A DNA stretch of 64,000 nucleotides from JBCCLJ01 sp039026915 (GTDB lineage Bacteria; Acidobacteriota; Thermoanaerobaculia; Multivoradales; Multivoraceae), in contig JBCCLJ010000011.1 of the NCBI GenBank assembly GCA_039026915.1, positions 1 to 64,000 of the forward strand. The letters are read 5' to 3'. Below, piece by piece: positions 36,383 to 45,931 of the stretch (position 1 is its first letter; each line of letters opens with the position of its first letter). A program made the translations under genes and the position numbers. The notes under the pieces are model-generated. The model worked only from the letters and a program-made list of their open reading frames with translations, did no database searches and had not been told where the DNA came from.

Positions 36383-38593
36383 ATGCGTTTTTCCTTCTCT
36401 GGGCGCCCGTGGTTCGCCCTGGCGCTTGCAGCAGCCTGCGTCTCCGTCCCTTCTCTGGGCCAAGAGCTGCTGCTCGAAGCGGAGCGCGTCAGCTCCGCCG
36501 GCCCCGACGGCGACGTTCGCTACGACGCCGCTCACGACGGTTTGGCTTACAACAGCCTCGATGACGAATACCTCGTCGTCTGGGATGCCGACGATCGGCT
36601 GCCCGGCGTCGGCGCGACGTTCAATGGCAAGCGTGAGGTTTTCGGACGTCTCGTCGATGGTGACGGGACTCCGCTCGGAGCGGAGCGAGTGTTGGCCACC
36701 GCCGGACCCACGAGCGACGAGAGCTGGGACGCCGAGAACCCCGAAGTGGTCTTCAATGCGACGAGCGGCGAGTATCTCGTCCTCTACGTCGGGACGATCG
36801 CGAGCGGTGGTCTTCAGGCGAAGCAGGAGATCTTCGCGCAAAGAGTCTCGTCCATCGGGCAGGCGGTTGGCTCGCCGATTCGCGTCAGCACCACCGGAGG
36901 TGACACCAACCTGCGTCTCGACAGCCGAGAGCCCTCGGTGGCGTGGGACAGCAACTCGAACGCCTACCTCGTCGTCTGGCAGCGCGAGATGAGCGATACG
37001 GCTTCGCGCGCAGAGATCGAGGTCTTTGCTCGCCTGCTCGACGGCCAGGCCCGGCCCGTCGACTCGCAGTTCCGCGTCAGCAGCATGGGGCCTGACGGGG
37101 ATACGACCTACGATGCGCTCGATCCGTACGTCGCGTTCAACTCTTCCAGCGACGAGTATCTCGTCGTCTGGCGGGGCGATGACAACCGCGGCGGCGTCGT
37201 GCAGGGCGAGTTCGAGATCTTTGGCCAGCGGGTTGCGGCCAACGGCACGCCGGTCGGTGCCGACGACTTTCGCATCAGCTTCATGGGGCCGCGCGGCAAC
37301 GGCCAGTTCGACGCCTCGGATCCCGCAGTCGCACATAATCCGACCCTCGACGAGTACCTCGTCACCTGGGCCGGCCTCGACGACCCGGCGGTGGGCGAAG
37401 AGGTCTATGCCCAACGCCTTCGAGGGGACGGAAGCGCGTTGGGTACCGTCGTTCAGGTTTCCTCGATGGGTCCCGACGGTGGTGGGGCTGATGTCTACTC
37501 GGTCGACGAGAGCCTCGTCAGATTCAGTCCGCAGAGCGATGAGTACTTCGTCATCTGGATGGGCGAAGACAACCGCGAGCTTCTCACCGAGGGCGAGTTC
37601 GAAGTCTTCGGTCAGCGTCTCGCGGCGGACGGCACGGCCGTCGGACTCGATGACGTGCGGCTTTCGAGCCTGGGTCCCGCCGGCGATTCACGCTTCGACG
37701 CCTTTTCGATCGATCTGGTGCACAACAGTGCGCGCGACGAGTTCTTCACGGTCTACTCCGGCGACGACGACACCGGCGCGCTCGTCGACGACGAAGTCGA
37801 GATCTACTCTCAGCGAGTCGCCCCGAGGCTGCCGAGCTGCGCCGAAAGCGCGACGACGCTCTGCCTCAACGGTGGCCGCTTCGAGCTCAGGGTGACCTGG
37901 AGAACGCGGCAGGGCACCACGGGCGGAGGTCGCTCGGAACGTCTGTCGTCGGATTCGGGCTGGTTCTGGTTCTTCGACGCGGCGAACACCGAACTCGTCG
38001 TCAAGGTGCTCGACGCTCGTGCCGTCAACGGACGCTTCTGGGTCTTCTATGGAGCGCTTTCGGACGTCGAGTACGTGATGACCGTGACCGACACGGAGAC
38101 GGGGGAGCGCCGTGAGTACCGCAACCCTGCCGGCACGTTCGCGAGTCGTGGAGACACTGCAGCGTTCCCCCTCGCAGCAGCCAAGCCGTTGCAACCCTCG
38201 ACGGTCGCGAATCGGGTCTCCGTCTCCGACTCTTCCGTCGCAGCGGCCGCCTGCACAGGCGGTACGACGACGCTCTGCCTCAACGGCTCGCGCTTTCAGA
38301 TCGAGGTCGAATGGACCGACCCCTTCGGCAACAGCGGCCGCGGTCAGGCGCAGAGCCTCACGTCCGACACCGGTTGGTTCTGGTTCTTCGACCCGGCCAA
38401 CACCGAGATGGTGATCAAAGTGCTCGACGCGCGTGGCGTGAACGGCAACTACTGGGTTTTCTTCGGCGCGCTCTCGGACGTGCGATACACGGTGACGGTG
38501 ACCGACACGCAGACCGGCTCGGTGAGGCGCTACGAGAATCCGTCGGGCACCTTCGCCAGCGTCGGCGACACCGCGGCCTTTCCCGGATCGTGA
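36383..38593 (+). CDS. Secreted seven-bladed propeller protein with two C-terminal 110-residue repeats
   Basis: A 736-residue protein with a signal peptide ending near VPSLGQ. Seven repeats of 60-70 residues follow, each with a D(A/S)-P-VA(Y/F/W)N strand, (D/N)EYLVVW, and E(V/I)F(G/A)(Q/R)R(V/L), for example NSLDDEYLVVWDADD and NSSSDEYLVVWRGDD. Seven such units suit a seven-bladed beta-propeller. Two copies of a 110-residue module close the protein, each with LCLNG, GWFWFFD, VKVLDAR, GALSDV and a final GTFAS. Function is probably adhesive or binding at the cell surface. It lies 26 bases after the barrel gene and may be co-transcribed with it. Confidence 0.8.
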   Translation: MRFSFSGRPWFALALAAACVSVPSLGQELLLEAERVSSAGPDGDVRYDAAHDGLAYNSLDDEYLVVWDADDRLPGVGATFNGKREVFGRLVDGDGTPLGAERVLATAGPTSDESWDAENPEVVFNATSGEYLVLYVGTIASGGLQAKQEIFAQRVSSIGQAVGSPIRVSTTGGDTNLRLDSREPSVAWDSNSNAYLVVWQREMSDTASRAEIEVFARLLDGQARPVDSQFRVSSMGPDGDTTYDALDPYVAFNSSSDEYLVVWRGDDNRGGVVQGEFEIFGQRVAANGTPVGADDFRISFMGPRGNGQFDASDPAVAHNPTLDEYLVTWAGLDDPAVGEEVYAQRLRGDGSALGTVVQVSSMGPDGGGADVYSVDESLVRFSPQSDEYFVIWMGEDNRELLTEGEFEVFGQRLAADGTAVGLDDVRLSSLGPAGDSRFDAFSIDLVHNSARDEFFTVYSGDDDTGALVDDEVEIYSQRVAPRLPSCAESATTLCLNGGRFELRVTWRTRQGTTGGGRSERLSSDSGWFWFFDAANTELVVKVLDARAVNGRFWVFYGALSDVEYVMTVTDTETGERREYRNPAGTFASRGDTAAFPLAAAKPLQPSTVANRVSVSDSSVAAAACTGGTTTLCLNGSRFQIEVEWTDPFGNSGRGQAQSLTSDTGWFWFFDPANTEMVIKVLDARGVNGNYWVFFGALSDVRYTVTVTDTQTGSVRRYENPSGTFASVGDTAAFPGS
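37838..38581 (+). repeat. Two 330-base coding repeats (LCLNG...GWFWFF...KVLDAR modules)
   Basis: Copy 1 spans 37838-38167 and copy 2 spans 38252-38581, both exactly 110 codons, separated by 28 codons. They share LCLNG(G/S)RF, SD(S/T)GWFWFFD, V(V/I)KVLDAR, NG-(F/Y)WVF(Y/F)GALSDV and the end GDTAAF. I recall the same module at the C-terminus of many secreted proteins in Thermoanaerobaculia-like genomes; this memory was not checked by search. It is likely a secretion or surface-sorting domain. Confidence 0.85.
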
Positions 38594-38596
38594 GAG

Positions 38597-41071
38597 CTAC
38601 TCGATGAAGCCGTAGAAGCGTCCCAGGTAGTAGGGCAGGAGGTACGACGCTCCGTCGGCGATGCGCGTGCCGCGGCCGCCGAAGTCCAGGGACCAGGGAT
38701 CGTGATTCCAGTGGCCGACGAAGCGCTCGTCGATGGGGAGCACCCTGCCGTCGGCCCGGTGGCCTCGGGGGCGCCCCGTGCTCGATGAGCGCAACAGCTC
38801 GACGTCGTGCCGGTGGCTGTTGGCGAGCGGCCAGTCGCGGCGGTCGAGCGGGTAGCGCAGCAGCGTCTCGAGCGCGTCCGCGGACAGCGTGTCGCGGTCT
38901 GCACGCACCACGTAGTCGTCGTAGGCGTCGGCGTAGCGAATCTCCTCTCCTTCGAGCGCGCCGGCGAAGAGGAAGTGGAAGAGTGGATTGCGCTCGGGGC
39001 CCACGAGCGTCGAGTAGCGCTCCATCGTGTGCGCCCACTGCGCACGGAGGGTGGGGTCGCTCTCGTAGCGGAGCAGGTTGTACAGGTTCATCAGCGCCAT
39101 CTCGTCGTCCGACTGGTTGCCGGTGCCCGGCCCCTGCTGGACCTTCGGGTGACGCGCGCTTGCCGCGTAGCCGTGGTTGTCGATCAGGTCCCGCGCGTTT
39201 GCTGCGTAGCGCTCAGCCTCCTCGGGCGTCGCGCTGACGTGCTCGGCGACGCGCAGGTACGACAGCACGCTCATCGAGTTGAGGCCGCGCTCCTCCCACC
39301 AGGAGGGATCGTGGTTGAGGGCCTGAGGACCGAAGACGGCCCAGCGGGTGTGCTCACCATCGTGATCGACGAGCGAGTAGTCGTTGCGCAGCAGATGATC
39401 GGTGATGCGGTGCACGACCTCGCGCACCTCGGCCTTCTCGTCCTGGTCAGCGACTAGGTCGTAGTAGACGCCGTAGAAGAAGTAGTGGCCGTCGAGCTCG
39501 TCGGAGCTCGTGTCGGCCTTCCAGTACCACCGGCCGTCCGCCGACGTGCCCCAGCGGGGCATCAGGCTCTTCCACTTGCGGTCGCGTCGCTGCGTCTCTG
39601 CGTCGCGCTCCGCCTGGCCGTCGTTCGGGTTGGGGCCGCTCGTCGGCAGGATGCTGCGAGCCGGAAAGCCCGGCTGCATCGCCGGCGTGCCGCCTCGAGT
39701 CACTTCGCTCAGGAAGGCGACGGCGCGAAAAGCCTCACGAGCGCGTCTCCTGGCCTCTTCGCTGCCGGTGGACGCCCAGGCGAAGGCCTGTGCCGCACCG
39801 TACATGCTCGTCCAGAGGCCGTCGTTGTCGCTCGAGTGCAGAGTGCCAGAGGCCAAGTCCGCGTCGACGGACGGCAGATGCAGCGCGTCGACGTAGCCGT
39901 ACTCGGTGCGCTTGTGCTGCGCGTCGATGACTTCGTCGAAGTACTCGGCCTTCTCTTGCAGTGTTGTTTCGAGGAAGGCGATCTGTGCGACGCCCCCTTC
40001 GGTCGCGGCCCAGAGGTCGCCCCGTGCGTCGAAGGTGAGGGAGTGCACGTGATCGTGGGGAAGCCAGCGTGGCCCCTGTTTGTAGGACCACTGACTCAGC
40101 TCCGGAGCCACCAGGTTGGCTTCGAGGTGAATGAGTCCCTGCCGCGTGCCGAGCCAGATCGAGGCACCGTCAGCTCCGGCATCCTTTCCTGGCTGACTGG
40201 TGATGCAGTCGACTTCGGACCAGGGTAGGCCGTCGTGCTCATCCCAGAGCCGGAAGCTGCGGTCTTGCGGAAGGTAGACGCCGACCGTCTGCCCGATGAC
40301 GAACCAGAGCCTTCCCGCTGCGTCGAAGTGCACGTCGCGCACGTCGCGGGGGACCCACTCCCGCGCGCTGTTGCGAGGGACCAGTAACTCGAGGTCGCGG
40401 CTGCTTCCCGACAACTCGCGCAGGCGCAGTCCGCGTGAGTCGGTCCCACGAAGGCCGACAGCGACGATTTCTCTCTGCAGGTCCAAGGCGACCGTCCAAG
40501 GTGCGTCATAGCGCTCGGTTGCCTTCCGCGCTCCCCGAAGAAGGTCTTCGATATCCCAGGCCTGCGCGTCGTCTCCAAACTTCGTGAGGGAAGTCTCCGA
40601 AGCCAGGTAGGTCGCTCCGAAGTCGGCCGTGTTGGCGATGGACCAAACCGCTCCGTTCTCGAGCTTCAATGGCTCATTGCCCACGAGCGTCCGTGCCGTC
40701 GTCCGATCCGGTTCAACCCAGACCACACCCCGCTGGAGGCTCCCCAGAAGACCGGGCGCCAAGCTGCTCTGGTCGGGCAGGGCGACGGGCTGCCAGCGCG
40801 CCTCGCCGAGCCCGGCGATCTGTTCTCGAAGGTCTCCCGTTCGAGAGGGAGGTTCGAGGCGAAACAGAGTCTCGCCGACGTTGGCGTAGATCGACCCGTC
40901 GCCGCTTGCGGCAACCGCATCGACCCGCGAATCGGTCAGGCCTCGCCCGGCCTTGTGCTGAACCCCTATCGGCTGCTCGATGCGAGTCGATGGAGACTGC
41001 GCGCTCGCCGCACCGGCGAGAAGTGTGACGACGGCGAGACGCGAGAGCCGGGAAGGGAACGCGGAACGCAT
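38597..41071 (-). CDS. Secreted protein: regulator-type propeller plus helical toroid-like domain
   Basis: An 824-residue protein. I chose the ATG at 41071 because GGAG lies 7 bases upstream; an ATG at 41083 is also possible. The signal is FPSRLSRLAVVTLLAGAASAQ. Residues 30-370 hold propeller-like blades (AASGDGSIYANVGETLFRL, VHFDAAGRLWFVIGQTVGVYL, IWLGTRQGLIHLEA, LTFDARGDLWAATEGGVAQIA) of the Reg_prop type. Residues 390-820 are helical, with Trp/Tyr-rich stretches (DNDGLWTSMYGAAQAFAWAST, ELDGHYFFYGVYYDLVAD, SWWEERGLNSMSVLSYLRVA) that look like an alpha/alpha toroid of glycan-active enzymes. No catalytic pair can be assigned. It converges on the propeller gene, with three bases between the two stops. 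Confidence 0.65.
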   Translation of the reverse strand: MRSAFPSRLSRLAVVTLLAGAASAQSPSTRIEQPIGVQHKAGRGLTDSRVDAVAASGDGSIYANVGETLFRLEPPSRTGDLREQIAGLGEARWQPVALPDQSSLAPGLLGSLQRGVVWVEPDRTTARTLVGNEPLKLENGAVWSIANTADFGATYLASETSLTKFGDDAQAWDIEDLLRGARKATERYDAPWTVALDLQREIVAVGLRGTDSRGLRLRELSGSSRDLELLVPRNSAREWVPRDVRDVHFDAAGRLWFVIGQTVGVYLPQDRSFRLWDEHDGLPWSEVDCITSQPGKDAGADGASIWLGTRQGLIHLEANLVAPELSQWSYKQGPRWLPHDHVHSLTFDARGDLWAATEGGVAQIAFLETTLQEKAEYFDEVIDAQHKRTEYGYVDALHLPSVDADLASGTLHSSDNDGLWTSMYGAAQAFAWASTGSEEARRRAREAFRAVAFLSEVTRGGTPAMQPGFPARSILPTSGPNPNDGQAERDAETQRRDRKWKSLMPRWGTSADGRWYWKADTSSDELDGHYFFYGVYYDLVADQDEKAEVREVVHRITDHLLRNDYSLVDHDGEHTRWAVFGPQALNHDPSWWEERGLNSMSVLSYLRVAEHVSATPEEAERYAANARDLIDNHGYAASARHPKVQQGPGTGNQSDDEMALMNLYNLLRYESDPTLRAQWAHTMERYSTLVGPERNPLFHFLFAGALEGEEIRYADAYDDYVVRADRDTLSADALETLLRYPLDRRDWPLANSHRHDVELLRSSSTGRPRGHRADGRVLPIDERFVGHWNHDPWSLDFGGRGTRIADGASYLLPYYLGRFYGFIE

Positions 41072-41086
41072 CGTCGTCTCCATAGG

Positions 41087-41842
41087 CTATCTACGCGAGC
41101 GGGAACGCCGCTTGGCGGGAGCGGGCTTCCGAGGCCTGCGACGGTTGCCACCGCGCTCGGTCTTTTCAGCGACGAGAACGGCGTGGCGAAAGCCCTTGCC
41201 GCGCTTCTCGCCGCTCTTGTCGGCGCCGAAGTGGCCGCGCGCCTGCTCGAGCCGCGCCTCGAAGCCGGCCTTCTGCAGGTGGCGTACGAAGAGCGGCTCG
41301 GCCTGCGCGCACCAGATGGCGAGGATGCCGCCCGGGGCCAGATTGTCGCGGAGGCGCTCGAGACCGCGACGGTCGTAGAGGCGGCTGTTACCGTCGAGGC
41401 ACCAGGCCTGAGGCCCGTTGTCGGTGTCCATCAGGATAGCGTCCCAAGGCCCCTGGCCGATCGGCACCCAGACGTCGGACTGCGCGATGCGCGTGCGCGA
41501 GTCCGTCAGGGCTCCACGCTGGCGATCGTTGAGGAACTCGCGGTTCCACTCGACGACCTCGGGCACGATCTCGGCGACGGTCACCGTGGCCTGCGGGCCG
41601 ACCTGATCGAGCGCCGCGCGCAGCGTGTAGCCGAGCCCCAGCCCGCCGACGAGCACGCGCGCTCCCGGCTTCTTCTTGGCGGCCGCGCAGCCCAGGTCGG
41701 CAAGCACGACCTCGGAGCCGTGCACGCGCGTCGACATGAGCTCCTGGCCGTCGAGGGTGAGGTGATAGTCGTCGCCGCGACGACGCAGCTGAAGCAGAGA
41801 ACCGTCGACCGTCGCGCGGCCGAGCTCTTCGAGCGGTTGCAT
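41087..41842 (-). CDS. Spermidine-synthase-like class I methyltransferase-fold protein
   Basis: A 251-residue cytoplasmic protein. After an N-terminal strand region (LQLRRRGDDYHLTLDGQELMSTR) comes the nucleotide-binding fold: GARVLVGGLGLGYTLRAAL (glycine loop), ATVTVAEIVPEVVEWNREFL, WDAILMDTDNGPQAW and LAPGGILAIWCAQAEPLFVRHL. This is the spermidine synthase (SpeE-like) subgroup. The Asp-Asp gatekeepers of true spermidine synthases are not fully present (MDTDNG), so it may transfer another group. The C-terminal 25 residues are Arg/Lys/Pro-rich and could bind nucleic acid. It sits 15 bases upstream of the propeller/toroid gene and is read in the same direction. Confidence 0.75.
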   Translation of the reverse strand: MQPLEELGRATVDGSLLQLRRRGDDYHLTLDGQELMSTRVHGSEVVLADLGCAAAKKKPGARVLVGGLGLGYTLRAALDQVGPQATVTVAEIVPEVVEWNREFLNDRQRGALTDSRTRIAQSDVWVPIGQGPWDAILMDTDNGPQAWCLDGNSRLYDRRGLERLRDNLAPGGILAIWCAQAEPLFVRHLQKAGFEARLEQARGHFGADKSGEKRGKGFRHAVLVAEKTERGGNRRRPRKPAPAKRRSRSRR

Positions 41843-41877
41843 GCGCGGGAGTCTAGCGGGTGGATGGCGGGTGGCGC

Positions 41878-44800
41878 TTAGGGCACTTCGATCTCGACGG
41901 TCTCGCCCGGGAGGATCTGAACCTCGATGCGAGCAACGATCTCGTCGGTTGGATAGGTGTGGAGTTCGAGTGTCCACAGGCCGGGTGGTAGCGGCCCAAG
42001 TGGCTGGTGTCCTTCCCGGCTCGTGTAGAAACGCTCCGGGTATCTGACATCGCCGCGACGCGCGAGCACGGAGCCGCCAAAGCCGACGCTGCCCAGCTTG
42101 AGTCGCGCCCATCCGGCGGGTTCCAGTGGCACGCTCGTCTCTCCGGGCACTTCTACGCGGAGGGGGCCACCGACCTCAGCTCCAGTGGAGACCCAGAGTA
42201 AGTAGCTGCCCGGGCTCACACTGAGCTCGTGCGTTCCTGTCGTCCTTGTCTCGAGCCGGATCTGATCGATATCCCGCTGCAGCCAATAGATGGCGGTCGG
42301 TGGCGTCGCCCCGCTGGCCGAGATCGGCGTTGCAAGGAGCGTTTCTTGGGCCGTGAACTCGATCTGCAGAGTCTCGCCCTCGGCGTGGGGAATGCGTTTC
42401 GTTCCGAAGACCGGGTGCCGCGCCTCGACCCAGGGATAGTCCGCGGCTGTGAGTTCGCCGAGCCTTCTAGCTTGCAGGAGACCCTCCGGACCGGACTCAC
42501 CTAAGGCGACTTTGCGGTCGGAGGTGCTGACCAGAAAGATCGCGGCGCCTTCGAGGCCGACCCCTTCGGAATCCAGAACCCGGACACGGAAGGGCGCCGT
42601 CGTGAGGTCGATCGAAAGCTCGAGATCTCCTTGCAGATCGACCACCTGTCGCTTCTCCAGCTTGGGTAACTCCGTGTTGACATGGATGAGCGCTGGACCT
42701 TCTTCCAGACCGCTGAGTGCGAAGGCCCCGGATTCGTCCGTCCGGGTGCCAGTCCCGGTGCTGTTGTCGGTATTGCGGCCGTAGACCTCAGCGTTGCGAG
42801 CTGGTTCACCGTCGACGGTGACGATGCCGTGCACGGTGAAGCCGGCGCTGAAGTCGAGGTCGAGCCCGCGCAGATCCCCTTCGACTTCGATCTCACGCGT
42901 CACGTGCCGCTCGCCTTCGAGATAGGCGAAGAGTCTCCAGAGCCCTCGGCTGACGTTCTGAAGAACGAAGTCTCCCTGATAGCCAGGCGTCGTCTCCGGG
43001 TACGCCCCGCCAATGTTGATCGAGGCGAGGGGCGTAACGCCGATCCTGACCTTTTGCGCCAGATCGGCGTCGAGTCCGAGGACGCGTCCCTCGAGGCTGA
43101 ATCCACGTTCGAGGACGACCTCGACGTCGAGGGCCCCAGCTCCCCGGAGTCGAAGCTCAGGCAGGTTCGGGTTGCCGAAGCCATCCTTGACGACGCGGAG
43201 GCGCGCCCACCCCGGCTCGAGACTAGTGATCTCAAAGGAACCGTCGGCTGCGGAGAATGCGTTGTAGCTTCCTCCGCTCCACTCGCGCCGGTCTTGGCTC
43301 GTCATGGCGTCCAGATAGACGCCTTCGACGGGCTCTCCGTTCTCATCGACCACGACACCTGTGATGCGTAAGCCAGGAACTAGCTCGACGTCGAAGCGGT
43401 CGTCGCCGCGGACATTGAGTGCCGAACTGTCCTTCCGGTAGCCCTCCGCTGAAGTCTCTAGAACGACCTTGCCTTCGGGAACGGCAGCGAGACGGTATCG
43501 ACCTTCGCCGTCGGTCTGTGTGTGCGACGCGGTCTGTGCTCCGGGTGACCAGCGGTCGACGTCACTTCTTCTTGCGGCGACGTGCGCACCCGAGATCGGT
43601 TCGCCTGCAGCGGTGACACTTCCTGTGATCACTGCGCCGCGTTCGAGAGAGATCTCTAGCGGGGCGATTCCCCCTGCTTCGACCTCCAGCTCCACCACGG
43701 TCGGCACGTGCTCCCTGGCTTGCACTTGAAGCGAATGAGGTCCGATTCCTGCCGGGCCGATCTCGAAGCGTCCGTCGCTCTGTCCATTAGCCCAACCGAT
43801 CTGGGAGTAGCTCAGACGGCCGTGAAGGCTCTCCACCTCATGGAGCGACAAGCCTGCGGGGATGCCCTCGCCGTCTGCGCCACGGACGATCCCCCTGATC
43901 ATCACTCCGCGATCGAGTCGAAGCTCCAACGGCTCCGTGAGAGGAAGCTCAACGTCGATCGGCTCGATCTGGAGATAGCCCTTCGCTTCAACTTGCACGG
44001 CGTAACTCCCCCGGCCAAACCGATCGAATCTGAAGCTGCCGTCAGCAGCGCTCGTCGCGGCTCTGTAGTCGTCGCGGTAGCCTGGGCTATTGCGGTTAGG
44101 GTAGGCAGACAGTTGAGCTCCCTGGATTGGATCGCCTGATGCGTCCAAAACTCGTCCGGCTAACAGAAGCTCTGGATCGAGCCGCAACGTTCCGATTTCT
44201 TGCTGATCGCCTTCGAGCTCTATCCCGGCCACCGTTCCAGGTGCGAATCCGGTGGCCAGGGCGTGGAGTCGAAACCGGCCAGGGCGCTCCGGCGGAAGCT
44301 CGAAGAGCCCGCTCGAATCGGTGTTGGTCCTTCGGACAATCTCAGGTTCGGGAGACCAGTAGATTGGCGTCGAACGGCTTTCTTCCCTTTCTAGCCAGAC
44401 CTCGGCGTTGGGCAAAGGGCGATTCTGCTCATCCACGATGGTGCCCCAGCCGACGAGCCCATCTTCGAGCGTTGTCGTTACGCTAGTTTCACCTTCGGGG
44501 CCAATCGTCAGCGAGATTTCAGCGGTGACGTAGTCCAGATGCTCGATTCGAAGGAGGTGAGCTCCGTCGCTCACGGACCTCAGTTCGACTCGCCCCGTCT
44601 GGTTCGTTTCTCGGGATCGCGGTCGTCCGCGAAGCCTGCGTTGATCGCGTGGCCATAGGGTAGCCACGGCACCGCCGACGTTCGCGCCGCGAGTATCCAT
44701 CACCCGAAGAGCGATGGTGCGGCGTGGATCAAGGGCAACCGTTCGGGCGTCGCTGTCGGCGCTTTGAACCGAAAGGTAAGCCTCGCTGTAGCCCCTGGCT

Positions 44801-45924
44801 GCGGCCGTGAGCCCGAGGCCTTGGCTCGACATCCACGTGGGCAGCTCGTAGCGTCCGTCAGGGCCGGTGATTGCGACGTCGCTGACGCGCATTCGCGACC
44901 AGATCAGCGCGCCTGGGAGCGGGTCGCCCGTCGAGCGATCGACGACCTTGCCGTAGAGAACGGCCGGCGGCTTGAGCCCCAAAGTGAGGTCTTGCTCGCG
45001 ACCGCCCGGAGGCACCGTGACGTTGCCGTAGCCGAGGTCCGCCGCCTCTACCTGGTAGTCGAGCCTCCGATCCTTCGCCGCGGCGACGGCCGCACGACCT
45101 TGCTCGTCGGTCAGCGCCACGGGAACGAGCGACTCGCCGAAGCGTACGACGGCTTGGTCAACGGGATGTCCACCTTTGCCCGTTACCTGAATCTCTTGCA
45201 GCGCGCCGCGCTCGAGCTCTACGGTGACGACGCCACGCCCGTTCGACGGCACGCTGCGCGGTAGGAATCCCGGAGCGGCGACGCGCACCGGGTGACTCGC
45301 GCCTCGCAGAGAGGGAGCCGCTACGTGCCCGGTCTCGTCGGTCCTGCCGTGCCAACGGCTAAGGCCCACGGCGGGCTCGACGCGCACCGAGTCACCTTGT
45401 GGCCGCACCCACTGCTCCGTGTCGACGAGAACCAGAGCCTCTTCGATGGGCTTCCCTTCGTGGTCGACCACCTTCACCGTCAACTCCCTGGCGCGGGGCA
45501 GTGGAATCTCGGAGAGCACGAGGTCTTCGACGATCGCTCCGAGCTCGGCGCGCACGCGAAGGCCGGACGCCGTGACCGCGTCGAGCCGGTAGACCCCCGG
45601 TATGACGTTGGCTTCGAATCGCCCGTCCTTGTCCAACTCGAAGCTCGTTCCTTCGTCTTCCATCCTGGCGACCCCGAGGTCGTGCAGGCGCCGCAGATGA
45701 CTCGGTGGCGACGGCATGAGGTGCACCGTGGCAGAACCCGGCTGGCCCGCCGCGTCGACGAAACGTCCGCTGATGCGAACGGTCTCCTGAGCCAAGACCG
45801 GGGTCCAGAGGAGAGCAATCGCGAGGGCTACGACGCGCACCGTGGTCCAACGTCCGCGTAGCCGGGCGCGGAGTCTGTGAGCCCTTCCTCCTCGAGCCCT
45901 TGCGAACGCTCCCACCATTCTCAT
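41878..45924 (-). CDS. Giant secreted protein of carboxypeptidase-regulatory-like repeats (paralogue 1)
   Basis: A 1348-residue protein. The N-terminus is Arg-rich, followed by a hydrophobic signal (VVALAIALLWTPVLAQ). The body is a chain of roughly 80-residue CarboxypepD_reg / Ig-like modules. Each module has a strand such as GxVxDxxGxPxxGAxV, a middle, then DGxFxxxxLxxGxYxLxVxAxGY, for example ATGPDGRYELPTW and GSFRFDRFGRGSYAVQVEAKGY. The protein ends with LPPGLWTLELHTYPTDE and PGETVEIEVP. It shares start and end sequence with the next gene (RISGR(F/L)VDAAGQP, HLMPSPPSHLRRLHDLG). Such proteins are usually surface or periplasmic binding or structural proteins. No enzyme motif is present. Confidence 0.8.
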   Translation of the reverse strand: MRMVGAFARARGGRAHRLRARLRGRWTTVRVVALAIALLWTPVLAQETVRISGRFVDAAGQPGSATVHLMPSPPSHLRRLHDLGVARMEDEGTSFELDKDGRFEANVIPGVYRLDAVTASGLRVRAELGAIVEDLVLSEIPLPRARELTVKVVDHEGKPIEEALVLVDTEQWVRPQGDSVRVEPAVGLSRWHGRTDETGHVAAPSLRGASHPVRVAAPGFLPRSVPSNGRGVVTVELERGALQEIQVTGKGGHPVDQAVVRFGESLVPVALTDEQGRAAVAAAKDRRLDYQVEAADLGYGNVTVPPGGREQDLTLGLKPPAVLYGKVVDRSTGDPLPGALIWSRMRVSDVAITGPDGRYELPTWMSSQGLGLTAAARGYSEAYLSVQSADSDARTVALDPRRTIALRVMDTRGANVGGAVATLWPRDQRRLRGRPRSRETNQTGRVELRSVSDGAHLLRIEHLDYVTAEISLTIGPEGETSVTTTLEDGLVGWGTIVDEQNRPLPNAEVWLEREESRSTPIYWSPEPEIVRRTNTDSSGLFELPPERPGRFRLHALATGFAPGTVAGIELEGDQQEIGTLRLDPELLLAGRVLDASGDPIQGAQLSAYPNRNSPGYRDDYRAATSAADGSFRFDRFGRGSYAVQVEAKGYLQIEPIDVELPLTEPLELRLDRGVMIRGIVRGADGEGIPAGLSLHEVESLHGRLSYSQIGWANGQSDGRFEIGPAGIGPHSLQVQAREHVPTVVELEVEAGGIAPLEISLERGAVITGSVTAAGEPISGAHVAARRSDVDRWSPGAQTASHTQTDGEGRYRLAAVPEGKVVLETSAEGYRKDSSALNVRGDDRFDVELVPGLRITGVVVDENGEPVEGVYLDAMTSQDRREWSGGSYNAFSAADGSFEITSLEPGWARLRVVKDGFGNPNLPELRLRGAGALDVEVVLERGFSLEGRVLGLDADLAQKVRIGVTPLASINIGGAYPETTPGYQGDFVLQNVSRGLWRLFAYLEGERHVTREIEVEGDLRGLDLDFSAGFTVHGIVTVDGEPARNAEVYGRNTDNSTGTGTRTDESGAFALSGLEEGPALIHVNTELPKLEKRQVVDLQGDLELSIDLTTAPFRVRVLDSEGVGLEGAAIFLVSTSDRKVALGESGPEGLLQARRLGELTAADYPWVEARHPVFGTKRIPHAEGETLQIEFTAQETLLATPISASGATPPTAIYWLQRDIDQIRLETRTTGTHELSVSPGSYLLWVSTGAEVGGPLRVEVPGETSVPLEPAGWARLKLGSVGFGGSVLARRGDVRYPERFYTSREGHQPLGPLPPGLWTLELHTYPTDEIVARIEVQILPGETVEIEVP

Positions 45925-45931
45925 CGGCAGC

